Positions 38,282-45,289 of a stretch of DNA of 45,289 bases are shown here, piece by piece; the stretch's first letter is position 1, and each line of letters opens with the position of its first letter. This stretch comes from Cyanobacteria bacterium UBA4641. GTDB lineage: Bacteria > Cyanobacteriota > Vampirovibrionia > Gastranaerophilales > Gastranaerophilaceae. The position numbers were made by a program, and so were the translations under genes. Below the pieces are notes generated by a model. The model made no database searches, was not told the origin of the DNA, and saw only the letters and a list, made by a program, of their open reading frames with translations. Location of the stretch: positions 8,604-53,892 of the forward strand of contig DHMN01000014.1 of assembly GCA_002405805.1 (NCBI GenBank), in the 5' to 3' direction.

Positions 38282-39805
38282 CTAAAGATTTTTATCAGAT
38301 TCTTTAATCGGCGCGCCGACAACTCGTTCAAGTTCCGCAGCGTTTATATTGTATTGCAAAAGGTTTGAATAATAGTCTAACTGTGCGTTAAGATATGTAT
38401 TTTCAGAATCTTTAAATTCAATTGCATTACCTAAGCCGACTTGATAGCGTCTAAATGCCTGATATTGTTGTTCTTTAGCTTGTTGCAGAGCCAATTTTGA
38501 AACCGCAATACTGTCATGAGAATTCATCAAATTGATATATGCGCTTTTTACATCCAAATACACATTTTGACGTTCTTGTTCATAATCTGCCACATATTTT
38601 TTGTAAGTTGCAGTAGCCTCATCGACTTGTTTTTTCAACAACATCAAATTCAATGCCGAATATTGAAGTTGAACACCGACTTGATAGCCATAGTCTGCAT
38701 TTATTTTTCTACCACCATGGTTATATGAACCAAATGCGCCAACATCAGGCGTAAACGCACGTTTTGCACTTCTGATATTTAATTCTGCAGCATCCATTCT
38801 TTTCTTTGCTGCAAGAAGTGCAGGACGAGAAGTTTGAGCAAGTTGAATCAATTCTGGGAAATTAACAGCATACTCTTTTGAATTTAAACCATCTTTTAAC
38901 ACGACTTCCGCAAGCTCAGGAATACCAACCGCATTTGCTAACTGAACGGCCGCCAATTCTTGAGTATTTTTTGCTTTAATTAAGTTCAACTTTGCTTTCC
39001 CCAAGTTATATTCAGCATAAGTAACATCAATTTTAGCCTTTTTACCGATATCATAATAAGCTCTTGCCTGTTTCAATTGAAGTTCATAATCTTGTACGGT
39101 ATTTTCATAAACTTCTTTTTGCAATTTGGCAAAAACCATATTGTAATAAGCTGCTTTTACATTATAAATAACAGTTTCAATACTTGTTTCTGCATCAAAT
39201 CTTGAAGACTCGTAGTTCTTTTTCGCAGTATCTGCAGCGGCCTTTGTTTTACCAAAGTCAAATAACAACATATTAGCAGACAAAGTCGGCACATAATACA
39301 TATCGTATTTTTGAACCATCATTCTTGAGAAATTACCGCCCATAGTGTTTAGCATATCGTTTCGTGAATAGCTTACACCTGCTGAAATTGTTGGGAAATA
39401 ATTTGACCAAGCTTGTCCGATACGAGTTTTATAGATTTCTGAATTACTGATAGCAGACATAATTGCAGGGTGGTGGGTAATCGCAAGTTTGATACAGTCA
39501 GGGAGCGAAACTTCACCGTTCATATCCGCATATTCAATTTGGCTGTTGATTGTAGGGAATTTTGTTTCATACATTCCCTCAGCCTCTTGAGATGATTTAG
39601 TTTTTGTTCTTTGGTTTGATTTTAATTTTTTAATTTCTGTTTTTTGATTAACTTTAACCTCTTTTTCAGGTTCAATGATATGAATTTCCTTATCTTTTGA
39701 AGCTATCAAATCAGAATCGGATGTATTTACCTTTTTGGCAAAAGCAAAATTTGAGCTTAATGCCAAAACTGATGCTATTAAAATTGTATTAAAAACCTTT
39801 TTCAT
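38282..39805 (-). CDS. TolC-family outer membrane efflux protein
   Basis: A 507-residue outer membrane factor with a signal peptide (MKKVFNTILIASVLALSSNFAFA). An ~70-residue charged/Lys-rich linker (~24-95) precedes the TolC-type repeat domain (~100-500). Two structural repeats can be seen, each with coiled-coil helices (KNYESSRFDAETSIETVIYN and its counterpart near ~380) and the SYSRNDML / LNMLLKK-type barrel strands. The end GAPIKESDKNL is short. It ends 3 nt before gtrA-like. It is the third gene of the mfp-rnd-omf operon, 3 nt after the pump gene. Confidence 0.93.
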   Translation of the reverse strand: MKKVFNTILIASVLALSSNFAFAKKVNTSDSDLIASKDKEIHIIEPEKEVKVNQKTEIKKLKSNQRTKTKSSQEAEGMYETKFPTINSQIEYADMNGEVSLPDCIKLAITHHPAIMSAISNSEIYKTRIGQAWSNYFPTISAGVSYSRNDMLNTMGGNFSRMMVQKYDMYYVPTLSANMLLFDFGKTKAAADTAKKNYESSRFDAETSIETVIYNVKAAYYNMVFAKLQKEVYENTVQDYELQLKQARAYYDIGKKAKIDVTYAEYNLGKAKLNLIKAKNTQELAAVQLANAVGIPELAEVVLKDGLNSKEYAVNFPELIQLAQTSRPALLAAKKRMDAAELNIRSAKRAFTPDVGAFGSYNHGGRKINADYGYQVGVQLQYSALNLMLLKKQVDEATATYKKYVADYEQERQNVYLDVKSAYINLMNSHDSIAVSKLALQQAKEQQYQAFRRYQVGLGNAIEFKDSENTYLNAQLDYYSNLLQYNINAAELERVVGAPIKESDKNL

Positions 39806-39808
39806 TTA

Positions 39809-42800
39809 TTACATCTCCAAATCTTTTTCTGTAATTTCTTTTTTAGGGAATTTGTCAACAAATTCTTGAACTAAAACATAGAATGCCGGAGTCAAAGCTG
39901 CACCTAATGTCGCAGCAGCAACCATACCGCCAAATACTGTTGAACCAACAGATATTCTTGAATTAGCACCTGCTCCTGATGCAAATATCATCGGCAATAC
40001 ACCAATAATAAATGCAAGTTCAGTCATCATAATTGCCCTAAATCTCAATTTTGCAGCTTTAATGGCAGCCTCTTTTACAGACAAGCCGTTTTTCTCGTGT
40101 TCTTCTTTTGCAAATTCTACAATCAAGATAGATTGTTTAGCTGCCAAACCAATCAATGTAATCATACCAACTTGAGAATAAATATCAAAAGATTGGTTAA
40201 TCATCATTTGGAATAACAATGCACCTAATGCTGCAATCGGAGACACCAACAATACTGCAACCGGAATTGTATAACTTTCATACAACGCTACAAGGAACAA
40301 ATATACAAATAGTAATGCCATTGCAACAATTACAATTGTTTGACCTGAGGCCTCTCTTTCTTGAGCAGAAGTACCTGACCAATCAAATGTCATATCTGAA
40401 GGCAATGTCTTTTTAGCAACTTCCTCCATTGCCTTCATCGCATCACCTGAACTCTTTCCTGCAGCCTGTTGACCTTGGATTTGAACAGATTCATACATGT
40501 TGTATCTTGAAATAGATGCTGTACCAACTGTTTGACGTAGTGACATTATTGAAAGTACCGGAACTTGTACACCGTTTTTATTTTTTACATAAATACCTGA
40601 TAAATCAGCAGCCTTATCACGGAATCTGCTTTCTGCCTGCAATTGAACCTTGAAAACTCTGCCGTATTTATTAAAGTCATTTACGTAATATGTACCAAGC
40701 ATTGATGATAATGTTGAATAAAGTTCAGACAAGTCAACATTTTGAGCCAAAGCTTTTTCATAATCAATATCTACAATATATTGTGGTACGTTTGCTTGGA
40801 ATGAAGTATTTACACTTGATAGTGATGGGTCTGCGTTTGCAGCTGCAACAAGCTTGTTTGCCCAAGATTCCATTTCTTGTGCAGTGTATTCACCTTGTGA
40901 TAGCATTTGGAATTCAAAACCACCCATCATACTCATACCCATAATTGCCGGAGGTGAAAATGCCATAATTGATGCCTCTTTTGTATTACCGGCAATCTTT
41001 CTGACTTCTGATAATATAGCAGTGTGAGAAAGATTTGTAGGTCTGCCTTGAATTTTCCTTTTTACCCAGTCAATAGGACCAATTTTTCTATCTGCATAAT
41101 CATCTAACTGAATAATCGCAGTTGCTGAGTTTACTGCACCATTTCCGCCAAATATTGTAAGTTTACTAGCATCGACACCATCCAAAGCCTTTACTTGGTC
41201 TGCAAATTTTCTTGAAACCTCTTCGGTTCTTGATAGTGACGCACCATCTGGAAGGGTAATTGATGCAAGTAATAGACCTTGGTCTTCATCAGGGATAAAA
41301 CCTGTAGATATAATTTTAAATGAACCTAACGTCAAACCAACGATTACCAAATATGTGATTATTACAAGTTTTTTGTCATAAACAAACTTTGTAACAAATT
41401 CCATATAAAAATCTTCCAATTTATTGAAATAATTATTAAAGACTTCAACAATTTTAGAAGTTTTTTTATTGATTTTTTCTTTGATATGTTCAAAATGAAG
41501 TTTCAAAGGATTTTTAGAATTTTCTTGTTTATCTTCTTTCTTATGTCCTAAAAAATGAGAACACATTGCAGGAGAAAGTGTCAACGCACAAATTGCAGAA
41601 ATCGCAATAGATACAGCGATACAAACCGCAAATTGCTTATACATAACACCTGTCATTCCGCCCATAAACCCGATAGGAACAAACACCGCCATCAAAACAA
41701 GTGCCATCGCAACAAGTGATGAACCAACTTCTTCCATTGTCAATTGAGTTGCAATAATAGCAGATTTACCTTCATCAATGTGTCGTTTTACGTTTTCAAT
41801 TACAACAATCGCATCATCAACTACAACACCAACTGCCAACACTAATGCAAACAGTGATAACAAGTTAATTGACATACCAAGAGCATCTAAAGCAAAGAAT
41901 GTACCGACTAAAGATACCGGAATTGTTGCACAAGGAACAAGAGTTGCCATCCCATCACCCAAGAATAGGAAGATAATCAATACAACGATTAAACCTGTCA
42001 ATAGGATAGTAAATTCAACTTCCTTCATTGATTCTTGAATATACTCAGCATCATCTTTAATAGTCATAATTTTGATACCGTTTGTCATTCTTGAATTTAA
42101 TTCATCAATTTTAGCGTGAACGGCTTTTGACATATTAATAACGTTAGCATCAGGAAGTTGAGATATCATAACAATTGCAGAAGGTTTACCGTTTACCAAA
42201 CCTAAGTTTGAATAAGATTGTGCACCTAATTCAACCCTTGCAACATCTTTGACTCTGACATTTGAGCCATCCATATTTGAACGAATAATAATGTTTTCAA
42301 AATCTTTTACATCAGCAAGCCTGCCTTTTGTTTTTAAGGTTAATTGCAAAGCCTGAGCATCATCTGTAGGCAATTGACCTAACGCACCTGCTGTAACTTG
42401 CGTATTTTGGTTAGAAATAGCTGATTTTATTTCACTTGTTGAAATATTTAACCCTGCCATTTTTTGAGGGTCAAGCCATATTCTCATTGAATAATTTGAA
42501 GAGCCGAATACCGAAACCTTACCAACTCCACGAATTCTTGCAAGTTCATCTTTAATATAAATATCTGCATAATTTGAGATAAACAATGGGTCATAAGAAT
42601 TATGTGGAGAATTTACGGAAATCATCAAAAGCCCCGGACCTCCGGTAGATTTTTTTACCGACAATCCATATCGCCGAACCTCTTCCGGCAAACGAGGCGT
42701 AACTAATTGCAACTGGTTTTGAACGTTTACAACTGCCATATCAGGATCAGAACCAACCGCAAAATATAGAGTTAAGCTATAAGAACCGTTCTGTGATGTA

Positions 42801-43057
42801 GAAGACATATAAATCATATCTTGAACCCCGTTCAATTGAGCTTCAACAGGAGCAGCAATTGTGGATTCAATAACGTCAGAACTTGCACCGGCATAAGTTG
42901 CTGATACAACAACCTGCGGAGGTGTAATTGATGGATATTCTTCTAATGGTAAAGTATTTATCATCAAAATACCTGCAAGTAATATTGCAAGTGATATTAC
43001 AATCGCAAGTTTTGGTCTGCGTATAAATAAATTACCCTGTTTTTCTTCTGACATCAC
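39809..43057 (-). CDS. RND multidrug efflux transporter, HAE1 family
   Basis: A 1082-residue inner-membrane proton-antiport pump. It begins FIRRPKLAIVISLAILLAG, the first of twelve membrane helices; two large periplasmic loops follow (after TM1 and after TM7). The proton-relay aspartates are in NLLSLFALVLAVGVVVDDAIVVIE (TM4, ~400-423), with the two adjacent Asp. A second-half counterpart, GMITLIGLAAKQSILIVEFAKE, replaces the usual GLAAKNAILI with Gln at Asn. The long basic loop (~505-540) after TM6 is typical. Substrates cannot be told from sequence. It is 23 nt after mfp and 3 nt before the TolC gene. No TetR-type repressor is adjacent. Confidence 0.96.
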   Translation of the reverse strand: MMSEEKQGNLFIRRPKLAIVISLAILLAGILMINTLPLEEYPSITPPQVVVSATYAGASSDVIESTIAAPVEAQLNGVQDMIYMSSTSQNGSYSLTLYFAVGSDPDMAVVNVQNQLQLVTPRLPEEVRRYGLSVKKSTGGPGLLMISVNSPHNSYDPLFISNYADIYIKDELARIRGVGKVSVFGSSNYSMRIWLDPQKMAGLNISTSEIKSAISNQNTQVTAGALGQLPTDDAQALQLTLKTKGRLADVKDFENIIIRSNMDGSNVRVKDVARVELGAQSYSNLGLVNGKPSAIVMISQLPDANVINMSKAVHAKIDELNSRMTNGIKIMTIKDDAEYIQESMKEVEFTILLTGLIVVLIIFLFLGDGMATLVPCATIPVSLVGTFFALDALGMSINLLSLFALVLAVGVVVDDAIVVIENVKRHIDEGKSAIIATQLTMEEVGSSLVAMALVLMAVFVPIGFMGGMTGVMYKQFAVCIAVSIAISAICALTLSPAMCSHFLGHKKEDKQENSKNPLKLHFEHIKEKINKKTSKIVEVFNNYFNKLEDFYMEFVTKFVYDKKLVIITYLVIVGLTLGSFKIISTGFIPDEDQGLLLASITLPDGASLSRTEEVSRKFADQVKALDGVDASKLTIFGGNGAVNSATAIIQLDDYADRKIGPIDWVKRKIQGRPTNLSHTAILSEVRKIAGNTKEASIMAFSPPAIMGMSMMGGFEFQMLSQGEYTAQEMESWANKLVAAANADPSLSSVNTSFQANVPQYIVDIDYEKALAQNVDLSELYSTLSSMLGTYYVNDFNKYGRVFKVQLQAESRFRDKAADLSGIYVKNKNGVQVPVLSIMSLRQTVGTASISRYNMYESVQIQGQQAAGKSSGDAMKAMEEVAKKTLPSDMTFDWSGTSAQEREASGQTIVIVAMALLFVYLFLVALYESYTIPVAVLLVSPIAALGALLFQMMINQSFDIYSQVGMITLIGLAAKQSILIVEFAKEEHEKNGLSVKEAAIKAAKLRFRAIMMTELAFIIGVLPMIFASGAGANSRISVGSTVFGGMVAAATLGAALTPAFYVLVQEFVDKFPKKEITEKDLEM

Positions 43058-43080
43058 ATATACCCTTTATTAAAAATTAT

Positions 43081-44256
43081 TTATTTCTTTGATTTTTTTG
43101 AAGTTTGTTTTTTAGCTTTTATTGTGTCCATTTGTTCTTTTGAAACAATTTTGACCGGACTTCCTGGGGTTACTTTCAAAATACCCTCAACAATTACTTT
43201 ATCTCCCTGTTTTAAACCTTCTTTTACAATCCAGTTATCACCTGATTGCCCTTGCGTTTTAATATAAGTCAATTTAGGAAGACCTTTATTATCAATAGTA
43301 TAAACGTATTTACCCTCTTGATTTTCTTGAACGGCAACAATAGGAACAACAGGAACTTTTACTGGATTATTAGCAAATAATCTTACATTGACAAATTCGC
43401 CATGTAGAAGTTTGTTATTGGGGTTTTGGAATGTTGCACGCAATGTAACTGTACCAGTTGTTTGGTCAACTTTATTGTCTAAGAAATCTTGGATACCGTT
43501 AAGTTCGTATTTATCTCCATTTTGAAAAAATAATTCAACTTTTCTTTTCGCATCAGCTTTTTTATCAATTGTTGAAATAGCTGCATAATCTTCTGAAGAT
43601 AATGGGAAAGTTACATAAATCGGGTTTGTACTATTTATCGTTGTTAAAGAACCAGATGATGGTGTTACATAGTTTCCGACAGTAACATCAATAATACCAA
43701 TTCGTCCATCTACCGGAGCTTTAACTCTTGTATAACTTAGATTTCTGTTCGTATCTTTATAATTAGATTGAGCAGCTGCTAACTGAGCTTGCAAGGCATC
43801 TCTATTAGCTAAAATTTCATCATATTTAGCTTTAGCAATATAATCTTGCCTTACAAGTTCTTCGGCTCTAGCGAGTTGTTTATTTGCATAAGCAAGCTGA
43901 GCCTTAATATTTTGGATATTAGCACCTGCAACATTTGAAGCATTTTGATATTCTGCAGGTTCAATTAAAAACAATGTTTCACCGGCTTTTACATAGTCGC
44001 CTTCCTTGAAGAAACTCTTCTGTAAATAACCTGAAATACGAGCCATTATACTAACTTGGTATTTTGAAATGACTCGTCCGGGGGCATCAAAAGTTCTGAT
44101 TACGTCGTTTCCTTCAATTTGTTGAACTACAACATTAGGCGGTGCGACATTAAGTCTTGCTTTTTGTTTCATCATACCGCCAACAGAAGAAGCTACAAAT
44201 CGAAAACCGATATCAACTAAAGCTATTATAATTATTAATAGTATCTTTTTTTTCAT
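43081..44256 (-). CDS. RND efflux periplasmic adaptor (membrane fusion protein)
   Basis: A 391-residue adaptor that links the RND pump to the outer membrane factor. The N-terminal hydrophobic segment (KILLIIIIALVDIGF) is a signal anchor, not a lipobox. Then come the lipoyl half (SIMARISGYLQKSFFKEGDYV), a coiled-coil hairpin (~110-165: NIQNIKAQLAYANKQLARAE ... RDALQAQLAAAQSNYKDT), the second lipoyl half (RVKAPVDGRIGIIDVTVGNYV) and a beta-barrel plus membrane-proximal domain (~200-375). The C-terminus is basic (TKAKKQTSKKSKK). It is first in the operon. Confidence 0.95.
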   Translation of the reverse strand: MKKKILLIIIIALVDIGFRFVASSVGGMMKQKARLNVAPPNVVVQQIEGNDVIRTFDAPGRVISKYQVSIMARISGYLQKSFFKEGDYVKAGETLFLIEPAEYQNASNVAGANIQNIKAQLAYANKQLARAEELVRQDYIAKAKYDEILANRDALQAQLAAAQSNYKDTNRNLSYTRVKAPVDGRIGIIDVTVGNYVTPSSGSLTTINSTNPIYVTFPLSSEDYAAISTIDKKADAKRKVELFFQNGDKYELNGIQDFLDNKVDQTTGTVTLRATFQNPNNKLLHGEFVNVRLFANNPVKVPVVPIVAVQENQEGKYVYTIDNKGLPKLTYIKTQGQSGDNWIVKEGLKQGDKVIVEGILKVTPGSPVKIVSKEQMDTIKAKKQTSKKSKK

Positions 44257-44333
44257 TATTCTAAGTTCTCCCTAGTCAAATTTTGACCTAAATCAACATT
44301 ACAATTGTATAATGGATAAAAAAAGTATGCAAA

Positions 44334-44924
44334 TTAAATTTGAGAATTTTTTATATATTCTAAAATCTTATTAAGAGCAATACTTCTATGAGAAATTGTA
44401 TTTTTTAACTCTTCGGACATTTCAGCAACAGTGATTTCATATCCGTTAGGAATAAATATTGGGTCATAACCAAATCCGTTGTGTCCTGATTGAGTTTTAG
44501 CAATTTGTCCATTACACTCTCCGATTTCTTTATCAAGAATTTGTCCAAACTCATCAACAAGTGTCATAGCACAAACAAATTTTGCACTTCTATTACCGAA
44601 TGGAGCTAAATTATTCAAAAGTTTATCAATACGTTTTTGCGGTGTTGTGTCATATCTGGCAGAAAATATCCCCGGTTCTCCATTCAAAGCCTCAACACAT
44701 AAGCCTGAATCATCTGCAAGAGATATACAATGAGATAATCTTGCAGCTTCTTTAGCCTTAATAAAAGAATTTTCTTCAAAAGTTGTACCGTTTTCTATCG
44801 GGTTAAATGCTGCAGGTGGAAGAACAAATTCAACCCCAGAACCTTTTGAAATATCATTTATTTCTTGCAATTTATGGGAATTCCCTGTTGCAAAAACAAT
44901 TTTTATAGTTTTGTTATTTTCCAT
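44334..44924 (-). CDS. rdgB: XTP/dITP diphosphatase
   Basis: RdgB/HAM1 hydrolyses non-canonical purine nucleotides (XTP, dITP) to monophosphates, keeping them out of DNA and RNA. The 196-residue protein has IVFATGNSHKLQEI (~10-23, first substrate motif), LADDSGLCVEALNGEPGIFSARY (~68-90, catalytic Asp), and GHNGFGYDPIFIP with the late SHRSIALNK (~170-178). The start at 44924 is used since it puts the conserved FATGN at the expected distance; an in-frame ATG at 44945 would add seven residues and overlap uppS more. It overlaps the upstream uppS stop by 11 nt, so the two are co-translated. Confidence 0.95.
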   Translation of the reverse strand: MENNKTIKIVFATGNSHKLQEINDISKGSGVEFVLPPAAFNPIENGTTFEENSFIKAKEAARLSHCISLADDSGLCVEALNGEPGIFSARYDTTPQKRIDKLLNNLAPFGNRSAKFVCAMTLVDEFGQILDKEIGECNGQIAKTQSGHNGFGYDPIFIPNGYEITVAEMSEELKNTISHRSIALNKILEYIKNSQI

Positions 44925-45289
44925 ATCTTCTTTGCCTTTTTCCAAATTCTAAAATAGAATCTTTTAGAGAATTTTTGTCAAAATCAGGCCAAAATTCGTT
45001 TCTGATAATAATTTCAGAATACGCAATCTGCCACAACAAATAATTTGAAATTCTCTGTTCTCCACCTGTTCTAATTAAAATATCAGGGTCCGGAACACCT
45101 GCGGTGTATAAGTTGTCTGAAATAAGTTTTTCACTTATTTCGTTTGGTTTTACGCCAGATTCAACAATTCTTTGAACTGCATGCACAATTTCATCTCGAG
45201 AACCATAATTCAATGCGATTTGTAAGATAACACCCGTATTATTTTTTGTTGTTTCAACCGCATTTGCTAAAATATTTTGAAGTTTAACA
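44914..45289 (-). CDS. uppS: Undecaprenyl diphosphate synthase, 3' part (cut by window end)
   Basis: The C-terminal ~124 residues of a cis-prenyltransferase that elongates farnesyl diphosphate to undecaprenyl diphosphate for cell-wall lipid carriers. The reading frame stays open to the window edge (VKLQNILANAVETTKNNTGV, then ILQIALNYGSRDEI). The family motifs DPDILIRTGGEQRISNYLLWQ and SEIIIRNEFWPDF are intact; Arg and the Ser/Gly of RTGGEQR bind the diphosphate. A TTG at 45213 is not a start, since homologous sequence precedes it. rdgB follows with an 11-nt overlap. Confidence 0.95.
   Translation of the reverse strand, partial: VKLQNILANAVETTKNNTGVILQIALNYGSRDEIVHAVQRIVESGVKPNEISEKLISDNLYTAGVPDPDILIRTGGEQRISNYLLWQIAYSEIIIRNEFWPDFDKNSLKDSILEFGKRQRRYGK

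Overview
The window is a low-GC (roughly one-third G+C) bacterial chromosome segment with a Gram-negative envelope signature: an RND efflux operon with a TolC-type outer-membrane factor, plus signal-peptide proteins. Type IV pilin-like proteins with the N-terminal motif FTLAEVLITLGIIGVVAA, a membrane-anchored YvcK, cyanobacterial-type family-10 glycosidase-like and DUF3137 proteins, and AT-rich codon use together suggest a non-photosynthetic gut relative of Cyanobacteria (Melainabacteria/Vampirovibrionia, Gastranaerophilales-like). This assignment is inference from protein style, not from a marker-gene comparison.

Layout. 1-6.9 kb: a small membrane protein ending in a possible -1 frameshift, a DUF3137 membrane protein, a large SWIM/SNF2 helicase, and a two-gene unit (Asn/Gln-rich HEAT-like protein plus a membrane protein). 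6.9-8.7 kb: a repeat-rich intergenic block, then a pseudopilin gene diverging from an XRE regulator. 8.7-13.1 kb (minus strand): a zinc-ribbon/Asn-Gly-rich protein with rimM and trmD; thyX with dtd; an XRE regulator facing a tiny ORF; rpmE. 13.6-17.5 kb: operon pxpA-yvcK-panB-panC. 17.9-19.4 kb: a NarL-type response regulator and a soluble histidine kinase. 19.4-20.9 kb: a second pseudopilin/HTH divergent pair, enclosed by 101-bp identical direct repeats. 20.9-24.5 kb: phosphoesterase-ykgJ-rlmN divergent from ispG. 24.5-27.4 kb: secreted small protein, TPR protein, GHL10 glycosidase-like protein. 27.8-34.1 kb: glyS, small hypotheticals, a third larger XRE regulator, an ACT-like protein, a 5'-nucleotidase-like protein, a membrane protein. 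34.1-37.3 kb: prfB with its programmed +1 frameshift, an ICMT-like membrane methyltransferase, a small hypothetical and tRNA-Ser(UGA). 37.3-45.3 kb: DUF4234-like and GtrA-like membrane proteins, the complete RND pump operon, rdgB, and the 3' part of uppS cut by the window edge.

Most of the window is housekeeping: translation quality control (dtd, rimM, trmD, rlmN, prfB, glyS), nucleotide pools (thyX, rdgB), CoA and isoprenoid precursors (panBC, ispG, uppS), and envelope metabolism. The unusual material lies between genes: several families of short dispersed palindromic repeats; two parallel pseudopilin/HTH modules with palindromes in the shared promoter region; and a recurrent promoter geometry in which a -10 element sits 6-8 nt before the ATG, implying leaderless mRNAs. 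The most testable new coding observations are the A AAA AAG slippery site near the left edge, the duplicated-domain Asn/Gly-rich protein encoded with rimM-trmD, and the HTH/43-residue ORF pair with an operator inside the promoter spacer.
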